In this document: positions 27,919 to 36,846 of the stretch, one piece after another
How the letters are laid out: each line of letters opens with the position of its first letter
How positions within the stretch are numbered: the first letter of the stretch is position 1
NCBI GenBank assembly: GCA_030039165.1
Contig: JASHQM010000079.1
Location: 62,001-126,000 of the forward strand
Reading direction: 5' to 3'
DNA from: Candidatus Sulfotelmatobacter sp.
GTDB taxonomy: Bacteria; Acidobacteriota; Terriglobia; Terriglobales; Acidobacteriaceae
DNA length: 64,000 nt
Notes under the pieces: generated by a model
Seen by the model: the letters and a program-made list of their open reading frames with translations, nothing else
The model's database searches: none
What the model was told of the DNA's origin: nothing
Made by a program: the position numbers and the translations under genes

Positions 27919-29559
27919 TCAAAACTCATTTTTTGCGGCAATGGGAATACGGCGTCCGTATCCGAAAGCCTTGGGAGAAATCTTAATGCCTGGTGCGGCT
28001 TGTTGCCGCTTGTATTCGGCGCGATCAACCATACCTACTATCCGGCGCACGAGGCCAATATCGAAGCGGTGATCGGCGGCAATTTGCTCAGCCGAGTGCA
28101 TTTCCTCGACATAGTCTTCAAGCACAGCGTCGAGGGTCTCGTATGGCGGAAGAAAATCAGTATCTTTCTGGTTGGGGCGCAGTTCCGCCGATGGCGGCTT
28201 TTCCAGCGTCGCCGCTGGTATCACCGCGCGCCGGGAATTTGCATAGTGACTTAATCTATACACAAGAGTTTTCGGGACATCGGAGATAACTGCGAGGCCG
28301 CCGACCATATCTCCGTAGAGTGTACAGTAGCCGACCCCCAGCTCGCTTTTGTTGCCGGTGGAAAGCACGATGGCTCCGAATTTATTGGAAAGAGCCATCA
28401 GCAGCGTGCCACGCGTGCGAGACTGAATGTTTTCCTCCGTGACATCTTCCTTGCAACCAGCGAATACGTCGCGCAAAGTCAGCCTATAGGCCTCGAAGAC
28501 TCCATCGATCGGCAACAGCTCGAAGCGGATGCCGAGATTCTTTGCCAGGGCACGGGCATCGTCGATGGAACCTTTGGAAGAGTAAGGGCCGGGCATGCCA
28601 ACGCCAATGACGTTTTCCGGGCCGATTGCGTCGGCGGCGATAACCGCTGTCAGCGCCGAGTCAATCCCGCCGCTCAGGCCGATGATGGCCTTTTGGAATC
28701 CGCACTTGCGCATGTAATCGCGCGTACCGAGGACCAGCGCGGCATAAACGCTCGCTTCCTCGCCCGCGATTTGCTCGTGCATGTCGCCGGTAAGTGTTTT
28801 CGAGTCGAAATAAATCAAATCTTCCTCGAACGACTTGCCCTGCGCGACAGTTTTGCCCTCTGGATTGAGAACAATGCTGGAGCCGTCGAAGACCAGGCTG
28901 TCATTGCCTCCGACCTGGTTAACCAGCGCTACAGGAACTTTGTACTGCCGGACGATTGAGACCAGCATGTCGCGCCGCAATTCGCGTTTGCCGATCCAAA
29001 ATGGCGAAGAAGAGATGTTGAGAACGAAGTTGCCCCCGGCGCGAATCAGCGCCTCGACAGGGTCGACCGTGTACAGGCGCTTCGGCCAGAACAATTTGTC
29101 GTTCCACGCATCCTCGCAGATCGTGAGCGCCATGCGGTTGCCGCAGAAGGGGAACAATTCCTGGCTGCGGGCGGGTGCAAAGTTTCGCATCTCGTCGAAG
29201 ACATCGTAGGTGGGTAGCAGCATCTTCGATTGCAGGAATGCGATTTTGCCATCCTGCAACAGCGCAGCGGAGTTCATCACTGACTTGCCGGTTTCTGAAT
29301 TCGCGGGTGTCACCAGCCCGCAGATCACAGCAATGCCTCGTGTTTCCAGAGCGATGCGCTCGGCAGTTTCCCGGTTGCGGGTGACGAACGAAGGCCGCTC
29401 GACAAGATCGCGGGGAGGGTAACCGCATACCGAGAGCTCAGGAAAAAGAATCAGTCCGGCGCCATTCGCCCGCGCGCGCAGAGAATAGTCGATAATCTTA
29501 GCGGCATTGCCGCTAAAATCTCCAACCGTAGGATTGATCTGGCCGAGAGCAATCTTCAC
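27919..29559 (-). CDS. nadE: Glutamine-dependent NAD+ synthetase
   Basis: 546 residues with two domains. The N-terminal nitrilase-type glutaminase has the triad Glu41 (LFPELSVCGYPPRDL), Lys112 (QSKMLLP) and Cys148 (ALTICEDAW). The C-terminal amidotransferase has the P-loop SGGIDSALT, TGNKSELGVGY and GDMVGG, and ends in the basic GYGRRIPIA. It converts deamido-NAD to NAD with ammonia from glutamine. Complete; stands 40 bp from the DsbA-like gene on the same strand. Confidence 0.97.
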   Translation of the reverse strand: MKIALGQINPTVGDFSGNAAKIIDYSLRARANGAGLILFPELSVCGYPPRDLVERPSFVTRNRETAERIALETRGIAVICGLVTPANSETGKSVMNSAALLQDGKIAFLQSKMLLPTYDVFDEMRNFAPARSQELFPFCGNRMALTICEDAWNDKLFWPKRLYTVDPVEALIRAGGNFVLNISSSPFWIGKRELRRDMLVSIVRQYKVPVALVNQVGGNDSLVFDGSSIVLNPEGKTVAQGKSFEEDLIYFDSKTLTGDMHEQIAGEEASVYAALVLGTRDYMRKCGFQKAIIGLSGGIDSALTAVIAADAIGPENVIGVGMPGPYSSKGSIDDARALAKNLGIRFELLPIDGVFEAYRLTLRDVFAGCKEDVTEENIQSRTRGTLLMALSNKFGAIVLSTGNKSELGVGYCTLYGDMVGGLAVISDVPKTLVYRLSHYANSRRAVIPAATLEKPPSAELRPNQKDTDFLPPYETLDAVLEDYVEEMHSAEQIAADHRFDIGLVRRIVGMVDRAEYKRQQAAPGIKISPKAFGYGRRIPIAAKNEF

Positions 29560-29800
29560 AGATTTAGTTTACGGCAAGCGGCGCTTTGTGGAAGCGCCGG
29601 CGCCAACCCTGTGTAACTGGTTAAATTCATGCGGAGTGGTTGAAATCGGCCATTTTCGTCGCTGCAACTTTTCCCAGTCAGTTGAGTTCCAATACAGTAG
29701 GCGCTTCCAGAAACGAGCGAAAACAGAACAGAAGGTCTGGACCGCTGGCGGATTGGCGCTTCTTAGGTGGGAAGCGTGGTCTGGAAAAAAGGGGGATACC

Positions 29801-30307
29801 ATGAGGTACCTTAAATATTTGGCGTTGGTCGGGGCGTTGGCGTTGCCGCTGGCTCTTGCACAGCCTTCACAGGCGCAGGTCGCGGTGGGAGTAGGCGTTG
29901 GCTATGGTCCTCCTGTAGGTTGCGCCTATGGGTATTACGGATATTACCCGTATGCTTGCGCTCCATATGGCTACTACGGTGCTGGCTGGTTCGCAAATGG
30001 CATTTTTATCGGCGCTGGCCCCTGGTATGGCTGGGGTTGGGGCGGATGGGGTGGTTGGTGGCCTGGTTGGGGTTGGGGCCGCGGCTGGGGCTGGGGTGGT
30101 GCGCGGGGCTTCGTTGGTAGAGGCTTCGCTGGGCGTGGCTTCGCCGGACGTGGCTTTGCCGGCCGCGGTTTCGCCGGCCGCGGTTTCGCCGGTGGACGTG
30201 GATTCGCTGGCGGTGGCTCTCACGGCGGAGGCGGCTTCCACGGTGGAGGCGGTGGCTTTCACGGTGGCGGAGGTGGGTTTCATGGCGGGGGCGGTGGACA
30301 CCGATAA
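29801..30307 (+). CDS. Secreted glycine/tyrosine-rich repeat protein
   Basis: 168 residues from ATG 29801, preceded by GGGGG seven bases before. A signal peptide (RYLKYLALVGALALPLALA) is followed by a Gly/Tyr/Trp-rich part (GYYGYYPYACAPYGYYG, then GWGWGGWGGWWPGWGWG), about six RGFAG pentads, and four GFHGGGGG/HGGG units. The composition resembles Gly-rich exported coat or spore-crust-like proteins, but no function is known. A frame extending 294 bp upstream is not coding-like and overlaps nadE. A strong terminator follows. Confidence 0.75.
   Translation: MRYLKYLALVGALALPLALAQPSQAQVAVGVGVGYGPPVGCAYGYYGYYPYACAPYGYYGAGWFANGIFIGAGPWYGWGWGGWGGWWPGWGWGRGWGWGGARGFVGRGFAGRGFAGRGFAGRGFAGRGFAGGRGFAGGGSHGGGGFHGGGGGFHGGGGGFHGGGGGHR
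30104..30208 (+). repeat. 15-bp coding tandem repeat
   Basis: About six imperfect copies of a 15-bp unit (GGCCGCGGTTTCGCC and variants) encode the RGFAG pentads in the Gly-rich protein. Two adjacent copies are identical, consistent with recent slippage. Confidence 0.7.
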
Positions 30308-30354
30308 TCGCCGTGTTCGAACGGTTTGACGTGGAACATGACTGGGCTGCAATC

Positions 30355-30389
30355 GGCTGGCGGCTGAAGCTGCCAGCCGTTTGTTTATT
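30355..30389 (+). terminator. Rho-independent terminator
   Basis: Arms GGCTGGCGGC (30355-30364) and GCTGCCAGCC (30369-30378) pair in nine of ten positions around the tetraloop TGAA and are followed by GTTTGTTTATT. It lies 47 bp after the Gly-rich gene. This is the clearest intrinsic terminator in the window. Confidence 0.8.
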
Positions 30390-30531
30390 GATCGTCAACT
30401 ATTGGTCGTCAGTCGTTTGTTTTAATTCATCGTCGCGGTGGAGTCGGCGGTACAAGGATGTACGGCCTTTTTCACAAAAGCCGTGTTCCTTCCAGATCAA
30501 GCTTACATCCGAGCCTTTGTCCGGCTCCGTG

Positions 30532-30894
30532 CTAGAGCACGACCATCGTGATGCCGCGGTTGGCGCGGCCTAGATCAGGGTCAGACTTGAGTTCGGGATG
30601 AGTTTGCAAGAGTTTCCAAGCGGCATCGTCAGATTTCGACCAGTTCTCCCCGAAAATGCAGGCTCGAATTAGGCCGTCGCGGACTAACTGCAGCAGCCGA
30701 TTTTGCACGGCGATACGGACATCTCCCCCCGCGCCCGTTGAACCGTAGCCATGTATGAGTTTCAGGAACTTCGCGTTTTCTTGACCTGCCGTTGCCAGTT
30801 CCCGCTCCAGGCGCTGAAGCACTTCGCGGACCGACGGCATGTCGGATTTAAGATTTACGGTTTTGATCGCTACGCCTTGTATTTCGTGCTCCAA
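30532..30894 (-). CDS. Smr-domain protein
   Basis: 120 residues, essentially a single Smr domain. The hallmark LIHGYGSTGAGG matches the HGxG[ST]G core, and the N-terminal VNLKSDMPSVREVLQRLERE corresponds to the LDLHG-type helix, though the first His is absent (NLKS). Smr domains, as in MutS2, nick or bind nucleic acids; recent work on SmrB also places such domains on collided ribosomes. Neighbour smpB is a ribosome-rescue gene, a suggestive but unproven link. No membrane segment. Confidence 0.82.
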   Translation of the reverse strand: MEHEIQGVAIKTVNLKSDMPSVREVLQRLERELATAGQENAKFLKLIHGYGSTGAGGDVRIAVQNRLLQLVRDGLIRACIFGENWSKSDDAAWKLLQTHPELKSDPDLGRANRGITMVVL

Positions 30895-30964
30895 ACCAAA
30901 AACGTCGTTTCAGCAGTCATTTGAACGGCGCTCGACCATACGGGCCCAATGGCTACCGCCTCTA

Positions 30965-31510
30965 CTAGCCTTTTCTCCCACGAGCAATCGCCTCACGTGC
31001 TTCTTTATCCGCTGTTCGTCGCCGTTCAGTTTCCCGCTTATCCCACAGTTGCTTACCCTTGGCCAGAGCGATCTCAACTTTGACTTTACCATTCTTGAAA
31101 TACATACGAGTGGGGATCAATGTGAGGCCTTTAGCTTGGGTTTTCCCGATTAGCTTGCGTATTTCATCTTTGTGCATCAGCAGCTTTCGGGTACGCAAGG
31201 CAGCATGGTTCGAGTAGCTGCCATGTTCGTAAGGGCTGATGTGGCAGTTGAGCAACCAGAGTTCCCCATCTTTGACCAAGCCATAAGAATCGCGCAGGTT
31301 CGTTTTTCCGCCGCGAACCGATTTAACTTCGGTTCCCGTTAAAACCAGGCCACATTCAAATTTTTCCAGCAAGAAATAGTTGTGAGAAGCGATCCTATTA
31401 ACGGCGGCATCTCTCTGCCCCGCGGCCGTGGGATCACGGCGTGGGGTTTTCTCAGGGCTGGCCTTAGTTTGATATGTGGATTGGCGGGGCATGCAGGTTG
31501 CTTGGCTCAT
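30965..31510 (-). CDS. smpB: SsrA-binding protein SmpB
   Basis: About 181 residues from ATG 31510; starts at 31570 or 31492 are equally open, and none has a clear ribosome-binding site. The core from NRIASHNYFLLEKFECGLVL through GTEVKSVRGG, YEHGSYSNHAALRTRKLL and the basic tail KQLWDKRETERRR is classic SmpB. It binds tmRNA and rescues stalled ribosomes. The first 40-odd residues are a variable, Thr/Pro/Arg-rich extension. The tmRNA gene was not found nearby. Confidence 0.95.
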   Translation of the reverse strand: MSQATCMPRQSTYQTKASPEKTPRRDPTAAGQRDAAVNRIASHNYFLLEKFECGLVLTGTEVKSVRGGKTNLRDSYGLVKDGELWLLNCHISPYEHGSYSNHAALRTRKLLMHKDEIRKLIGKTQAKGLTLIPTRMYFKNGKVKVEIALAKGKQLWDKRETERRRTADKEAREAIARGRKG

Positions 31511-31828
31511 CTTAGCAAGAAGCGCTTCGCGGGCTGAGGCCTGGTGCCCGGGGCGAGTTGACTGTGGCACGTGCGAACATGTGCTCTACTGCGGAGGACA
31601 CCCGGATGCTTCTGTGGGGTGAGATTCCAGGGCAAGGCCTGAAGGTCTACGACCAAAGAGTGTAACTCCCATGCAGACAATCACATGGGAAGCTGCGAAA
31701 GGCGATGTTATAATCGCGCTAAAGCACAATTTTTGTTGCTTCGATAACGTCAAACCAAATCCCAGGTTCGCTGGCCTCGGGGTGAAAGACTGCGTGTCCG
31801 GCGAAGACTTTTTAGCGAGGATTGACGA
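31511..31828. other. Divergent promoter region of smpB and secretin
   Basis: 318 bp between divergent genes. It holds a short inverted repeat (CCCATG at 31668-31673, CATGGG at 31684-31689), a TATAAT at 31709, and GAGGATT before the secretin ATG. No RNA gene or riboswitch is recognisable. Confidence 0.45.
31709..31714 (+). promoter_or_regulatory. Candidate -10 box of the secretin/pseudopilin operon
   Basis: TATAAT in an intergenic region, 115 bp before the secretin start. At 17 bp upstream the hexamer is TGGGAA, a poor -35 that overlaps an inverted repeat arm, so an activator may be needed. Confidence 0.35.
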
Positions 31829-34108
31829 ATGAGACGTCTGAAGCCCGCGGCAGTGCTGCTGCTGGTGGTCTTAACCCTTGTGCCCGCAATCGCACGCGAT
31901 AAGGCCAAAACCCTTTACGACAAAGGACAGGATGCCGAAGCCCGGCAGAATTATGAGCAGGCCTATGAGTTTTTTAAGCAGGCCTACGACCTGAAGCCGA
32001 AGGATCTTCGCTACCGCGCTTCGTTCGAGCGTTTGCGCTTCAAGGCCGCGGCCACAATTGTGCATCGTGGCATTGGCCTGCGCGATCAAGGCAAGTTGGA
32101 CGAGGCAGTAATCGAATTTCAGCGGGCCGCCCAGATCGACCCATCGTTGTTTACGGCGCAACAGGAGTTGAAGAAAACGCTGGAGATGATTCATGACCAG
32201 AAGAATCCTCCGCCGCAGGCCGCAGGCCCGCCAAACAGCCTGGAGCGCAAAATCAGAGAAGCCAGCGGCCCGGTTGAGCTCGCGCCCATTTCAAACGTCC
32301 CCATAACCGTAAAACTCACCGAAGATTCGAAAGTGATTTACCAAACCATCGGGCAGCTTGCCGGGATCAACGTTCTCTTCGACCCCGACTACACATCAAA
32401 GCGGATCAAAGTTGAACTGAACGGAGTGACGCTGGAAGATGCGCTGGAAATTACGGCGCTGTCTTCGAAGACTTTCTGGCGGCCAGTAACGAGCAATACG
32501 ATTTTTGTAGCTCAGGATAATCCTGCCAAGCGCAAGGAACTCGAACAGAGCGTACTGAAGACTTTCTATCTCTCGAACATTTCTCAGCCGACCGAGCTGC
32601 AAGATGTCGTAAACGCAATCCGCGCAGTGCTCGACGTGCAACGCGTTCAGCAGTTGCTTTCTCAGAACGCTCTGGTGGTTCGCGGAACGCCGGACCAGAT
32701 CGCGCTCGCCGAGAAATTGGTGGACGATCTGGATCGTGCCCGGCCAGAGGTGTTAGTCGATATCGCGGTGCTACAGATTAGCAAGGATAAGTCGCGCACC
32801 CTTGGGCTGAGCCCGCCTTCCAGCGCAACCGTCACTCTGCAGAGCAACATCAACACTTCCAGCAGCTCCAGTAGTTCGACCACGACCACTACGGGCACGA
32901 CCAGCACCAGCACCGGTACGGGCCTGGAATTGAACACTCTGGGCAATTTGAACGCGACCGATTTTCAGGTAGCGATCGGCTCGGCAAATCTCTCCGCGGT
33001 GATGAGCGACAGCGACACCAAAATGTTGCAGAATCCGCAGGTGCGTGCACTCGATAACCAGAAAGCGACGCTGAAGATTGGCGAACGCGTGCCGGTAGCG
33101 ACAGGATCGTTTCAGCCCGGCATTGGTGGTGTGGGTATCAATCCGCTGGTTAATACGCAGTTCCAGTATTTGGACGTTGGCGTGAACATCGATGTCACGC
33201 CGCATGTTCACAACGACCGGGAAGTAACGCTGAAAATCACGATGGAAATCTCTTCGGTCGTAGGTCAGTCCAGCATCGGTGGCATCAGCCAGCCGATTAT
33301 TGGCCAAAAGAAAATCGAACACGAAATTCGGCTGCGCGATGGTGAATCGAGTCTGATCGGAGGCATCTTCGACGATTCGCAGACGCGTTCCCTGGCCGGC
33401 ATTCCTGGCTTGGCGCAGATTCCCCTGATCCGATACCTGTTTGGTCAGGAGACGAAGGACCACGAGCAGGATGAGACGGTGTTCGCTATTACTCCGCACG
33501 TCGTGCGCGCGGCCAGCGTCGGCGAACTCAATCAGCGTGCCATTGATATCGGCACGGCGAACGCGATCCAACTGCGCTACGTAAGCCATCCCCAGACTCC
33601 CGCTGCTCCAGCCACGCCGGCTTCGTCTGCAGCGGCTCCCGCGCCTGCCGCTCAGCCTCCGGCGAATCAGGGTCCGAATCAAGCCGGCGTCTCCGCGCAG
33701 CCCGCGAATTTCCTGTTTGATCCAGGGCAGGTCACGACCACTAAGGGCAACACTTTTACGGTCAATCTCATGATTTCTGGCGCAAAGGATGTGTACTCGG
33801 TGCCGGTGCAACTGAACTACGACGAGAAGATGCTCGACCTGCTAAATGTGTCGAATGGCGGCTTCCTGTCACAGGATGGGCAGGCGGTGGCTCTGGTGCA
33901 CCGGCAGGATGAAAAAGGCCTGCAGATTACGGCCACGCGGCCGCCAGGCTCGGGCGGTGTATCGGGACAAGGGGCCGTGGTTACGCTGACGTTCCAAGCC
34001 AAGGAAAGTGGGCAGACTCCTTTGACGATTACAAGGGGTGGGGCTCGCGATCCGGGATTACAGGCAATTAACGTGAATGGAGCGCAGGCCTCCATCACTG
34101 TGCAGTAG
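31829..34108 (+). CDS. Secretin with TPR and C-terminal cohesin domain
   Basis: 759 residues. A signal peptide (about 1-24) is followed by TPR units (about 27-115), a secretin/TonB short N-terminal domain (about 155-225) and an N-domain with ALVVRGTPDQIALAEKL. A Ser/Thr-rich spacer lies near residues 345-370. The secretin barrel (about 390-560) has RVPVATGSFQPG, YLDVGVNIDVTPHVHNDREV and QDETVFAITPHVV. After an Ala/Pro linker, residues 626-759 form a cohesin-like beta-sandwich (DPGQVTTTKGNTFTVNLMIS, SVPVQLNYDEKMLDLLNVS). It probably forms the outer-membrane pore of a type II-like system. The pseudopilin genes follow directly. Confidence 0.9.
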   Translation: MRRLKPAAVLLLVVLTLVPAIARDKAKTLYDKGQDAEARQNYEQAYEFFKQAYDLKPKDLRYRASFERLRFKAAATIVHRGIGLRDQGKLDEAVIEFQRAAQIDPSLFTAQQELKKTLEMIHDQKNPPPQAAGPPNSLERKIREASGPVELAPISNVPITVKLTEDSKVIYQTIGQLAGINVLFDPDYTSKRIKVELNGVTLEDALEITALSSKTFWRPVTSNTIFVAQDNPAKRKELEQSVLKTFYLSNISQPTELQDVVNAIRAVLDVQRVQQLLSQNALVVRGTPDQIALAEKLVDDLDRARPEVLVDIAVLQISKDKSRTLGLSPPSSATVTLQSNINTSSSSSSSTTTTTGTTSTSTGTGLELNTLGNLNATDFQVAIGSANLSAVMSDSDTKMLQNPQVRALDNQKATLKIGERVPVATGSFQPGIGGVGINPLVNTQFQYLDVGVNIDVTPHVHNDREVTLKITMEISSVVGQSSIGGISQPIIGQKKIEHEIRLRDGESSLIGGIFDDSQTRSLAGIPGLAQIPLIRYLFGQETKDHEQDETVFAITPHVVRAASVGELNQRAIDIGTANAIQLRYVSHPQTPAAPATPASSAAAPAPAAQPPANQGPNQAGVSAQPANFLFDPGQVTTTKGNTFTVNLMISGAKDVYSVPVQLNYDEKMLDLLNVSNGGFLSQDGQAVALVHRQDEKGLQITATRPPGSGGVSGQGAVVTLTFQAKESGQTPLTITRGGARDPGLQAINVNGAQASITVQ

Positions 34109-34199
34109 TGCGCATCTAAGTATTTGGGTCCGGGTCAGGCTTTCAGTGGAGGCTGAGGAGTATACCTGGACCATTACAAAATCCAGATGCGGGTTAAAT

Positions 34200-34676
34200 A
34201 TGATGCAGTTTCAAGGCGGGCGGAGGAGATGTCCGGGGCAGCGGGGTTTTACACTGCTCGAGCTGATCATTGCGACGACCATTGTGGTGATTCTCTCTAC
34301 CATGGCTGTTCCGATGGCGCGCATCACTATTCAGCGTGAGCGGGAGCGCATGTTGCGCGAGGACTTGTGGGAGATGCGCGACGCGATTGACCGCTATAAA
34401 GATGCCGCTGATCGCGGCGGCTTTCAAACTAAAGTCGACAGCCAGAACTATCCCCCCGATTTGGAAACACTAGTCAAAGGCGTCGATGTACAGGGAAAGA
34501 AAGTTCGATTCCTGCGGAAAATTCCAGTCGATCCCATGACTGGAACCACCGAGTGGGGGCTGCGTTCCATGCAGGACGATCCGGATTCGGATTCATGGGG
34601 CGAGCAGAACGTATTTGACGTTTATACCAAGTCACAAGGTACGGCTCTCGACGGGACGAAGTACAGGGATTGGTAA
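34200..34676 (+). CDS. GspG-like type II secretion pseudopilin 1
   Basis: 158 residues from ATG 34200 (ATG 34203 also possible). A prepilin leader ends at G before FTLLELIIATTIVVIL, with Glu at position +5 and a long hydrophobic helix; PilD-type peptidase would cut RG/F. The C-terminal globular part holds LVKGV, IPVDPMTGTTEWGLRS and ends in LDGTKYRDW. These are features of major pseudopilin GspG. It lies 91 bp after the secretin, and its stop overlaps the next start by one base. Confidence 0.88.
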   Translation: MMQFQGGRRRCPGQRGFTLLELIIATTIVVILSTMAVPMARITIQRERERMLREDLWEMRDAIDRYKDAADRGGFQTKVDSQNYPPDLETLVKGVDVQGKKVRFLRKIPVDPMTGTTEWGLRSMQDDPDSDSWGEQNVFDVYTKSQGTALDGTKYRDW

Positions 34677-35080
34677 TGGTAAGACGGTTGAAATCAAAAG
34701 GTGCCGTCGGGTTCACACTCCTGGAGATGATGATCGTGATCATCATCATGGGAATTCTGCTTTCCATCGCTCTGCCCATCTACAACCAGTCCGTTCTGAA
34801 GGCTCGCGAGTCGGTGCTGCGCAACGATTTATTTGAACTCCGCAAGCTTATCTCGCAATACACGCTCGACAAGCAGAAAGCGCCGCAGTCGCTGGATGAT
34901 CTGGTGCAGGCCGGCTATATCAAACAGATACCCAAAGACCCAATGACCAACGAAGCTAACTGGGCGCCTCAGGAAGAGGACGTGCTCTCGTCGGTGGATC
35001 AGACCGATCCTGGAATTGACGACGTGCATTCCGCTTCGAATGCCATTTCCAGCGACGGAACAGCCTACAGCACCTGGTAG
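34676..35080 (+). CDS. GspG-like type II secretion pseudopilin 2
   Basis: 134 residues from ATG 34676, which shares its first base with the preceding stop (TAATG). The leader [14 protein letters not shown] is followed by [20 protein letters not shown], with Glu+5 and the hydrophobic helix. The C-terminal domain has [12 protein letters not shown] and ends in SDGTAYSTW, echoing the end of pseudopilin 1. The two are probably paralogues that assemble in one pseudopilus. No gspE, gspF or prepilin peptidase is in the window. Confidence 0.88.
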   Translation: MVRRLKSKGAVGFTLLEMMIVIIIMGILLSIALPIYNQSVLKARESVLRNDLFELRKLISQYTLDKQKAPQSLDDLVQAGYIKQIPKDPMTNEANWAPQEEDVLSSVDQTDPGIDDVHSASNAISSDGTAYSTW

Positions 35081-35130
35081 CGTCTTTCTTCCACATTGCA
35101 ACCGTTCGGCGCAGGCACTACCATTTACTC

Positions 35131-36807
35131 ATGCCCGTCGAAACAGAAATCCTGGTCCCTGCTTCCATTCGCGCGCCCCGGGGAAACTCTATTACGTGCA
35201 GGGGTTGGCAGCAGGAAGCCGCCCTGCGCATGTTGATGAACAATCTCGACGAGGAAGTCGCCGAGCGCTCGCAGGATCTCGTCGTTTACGGTGGAACCGG
35301 GCGCGCCGCCCGCAATTGGGAGTGTTATCACGCCATTATCAATACGCTAAAGTCGCTTGCGAACGACGAGACATTGCTGGTGCAGTCGGGCAAGCCGGTA
35401 GGGGTGTTCCGCACGCACGAATACGCTCCGCGCGTGCTGATTGCAAACTCGAATCTGGTCGGGCACTGGTCGAACTGGGAGATGTTCAACGAACTCGAGC
35501 GCGCCGGCCTGATGATGTACGGGCAGATGACCGCAGGCTCGTGGATTTATATAGGCTCGCAGGGGATTATCGAGGGTACCTTTGAGACTTTCTCGGCGGC
35601 AGGCGAGAAGCATTTTGGCGGCGATCTCGCAGGCAAGCTAATAGTCAGCGGCGGCATGGGTGGCATGGGCGGTGCGCAACCTTTGGCGGCGACGATGGCG
35701 GGTGCTGCGTTTTTGGGGGTAGAAGTCGATCCCGAGCGCATCAAGAAGCGCCTAAAAACCGGCTACTGCGACTTCATGGTGAACACCCTCGACGAAGCCT
35801 TACGCATTCTGAAAAACGCGGTGCGCAAGAAAGAGAACGTGTCCGTCGGGCTGGTGGGAAATTGCGCCGACATCATTCCAGAGCTGGCAGAGCGGGGCGT
35901 GGTTCCGGACATCCTTACCGATCAGACTTCGGCTCACGACCCGCTGAATGGATACGTGCCCAATGGCATGACGCTGGAGGGAGCGTTAGATCTGCGGAAG
36001 CGCGATCCCCATGCGTATCAGGAAAAGTCCCTCGATGCGATTGCTCGCCACGTAGAAGGCATGTTGCGCTTGCAGAAGATGGGATCGGTTACATTCGATT
36101 ACGGCAATAACATCCGGACGTTTGCTTTTCAGCGGGGGGTGAAGAATGCCTATGACTTTCCCGGATTTGTTCCGGCATATATTCGTCCGTTATTTTGCGA
36201 GGGACGTGGGCCGTTTCGTTGGGTTGCGCTATCGGGCGAAGCCTCGGATATTCACGTAACCGACGACCTGGTACTCGAACTGTTTCCCGACAACCGCATC
36301 TTGCGGCGCTGGATTGATCTGGCACGCAAGCGCATCAAATTTCAGGGACTACCAGCTCGCATCTGCTGGCTGGGCTACGGGGAGCGCGCGCAGTTCGGGC
36401 TGGCTATCAATGATCTGGTGAAGAAAGGGAAAATCAAAGCGCCAATCGTAATGGGCCGAGATCACCTCGATTGTGGTTCGGTCGCTTCGCCCTTCCGTGA
36501 AACGGAAAACATGAAAGATGGCTCTGACGCGGTCGCCGACTGGCCCTTGTTGAATGCGTTGTTGAATACGGCAGCGGGAGCGTCGTGGGTTTCCATCCAC
36601 AACGGAGGCGGCGTCGGCATCGGTTATTCGCAGCACGCCGGACAGGTCACGGTCGCTGACGGAACCGAGATGATGGCCAAACGCATCGAGCGTGTGCTAA
36701 CGACGGATCCCGGGACAGGCATTATCCGTCACGCGGACGCGGGGTACGAAGAAGCGACAGAGTTTGCGAAGAAAAAGGGCGTCAGGATTCCGATGACCGA
36801 AAAATGA
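35131..36807 (+). CDS. hutU: Urocanate hydratase
   Basis: 558 residues, typical length. It converts urocanate to imidazolone propionate with tightly bound NAD. Signatures are [12 protein letters not shown], the NAD site [25 protein letters not shown], the active-site Cys region [14 protein letters not shown] and [16 protein letters not shown]. The gene is directly followed by hutI. Histidine ammonia-lyase (hutH) is not in the window, so the pathway is split. Confidence 0.97.
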   Translation: MPVETEILVPASIRAPRGNSITCRGWQQEAALRMLMNNLDEEVAERSQDLVVYGGTGRAARNWECYHAIINTLKSLANDETLLVQSGKPVGVFRTHEYAPRVLIANSNLVGHWSNWEMFNELERAGLMMYGQMTAGSWIYIGSQGIIEGTFETFSAAGEKHFGGDLAGKLIVSGGMGGMGGAQPLAATMAGAAFLGVEVDPERIKKRLKTGYCDFMVNTLDEALRILKNAVRKKENVSVGLVGNCADIIPELAERGVVPDILTDQTSAHDPLNGYVPNGMTLEGALDLRKRDPHAYQEKSLDAIARHVEGMLRLQKMGSVTFDYGNNIRTFAFQRGVKNAYDFPGFVPAYIRPLFCEGRGPFRWVALSGEASDIHVTDDLVLELFPDNRILRRWIDLARKRIKFQGLPARICWLGYGERAQFGLAINDLVKKGKIKAPIVMGRDHLDCGSVASPFRETENMKDGSDAVADWPLLNALLNTAAGASWVSIHNGGGVGIGYSQHAGQVTVADGTEMMAKRIERVLTTDPGTGIIRHADAGYEEATEFAKKKGVRIPMTEK

Positions 36808-36810
36808 ACG

Positions 36811-36846
36811 CCTGCCACCGAGACACAGAGCCACGGAGGTTCGGTG
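36811..36846 (+). promoter_or_regulatory. Repeat-derived ribosome-binding site and hairpin at the hutI start
   Basis: A copy of the CACAGAG/CACGGAGG dispersed repeat lies between hutU and hutI. Its GGAGG (36835-36839) acts as the Shine-Dalgarno site for the GTG at 36844. The ends CACCGA (36816-36821) and TCGGTG (36841-36846) are complementary, so the start codon itself could be paired. Sequence is seen; control of translation is inference. Confidence 0.5.

Noticed and set aside
29507..29800. N-terminal extension of the Gly-rich protein
   Set aside because: It overlaps nadE antisense, is unlike coding sequence and precedes a perfect signal peptide with its own ribosome-binding site at 29801.
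30104..30300. Possible CRISPR-like array
   Set aside because: The periodic sequence is a coding repeat without unique spacers and lies inside an exported Gly-rich protein.
31511..31828. tmRNA gene next to smpB
   Set aside because: No tRNA-like ends or tag-peptide frame could be found in the gap.
32771..33811. Long open frame of 346 codons opposite the cohesin secretin
   Set aside because: It is antisense to a gene with clear domain content, has an Arg/His-rich composition typical of shadow frames and no ribosome-binding site.
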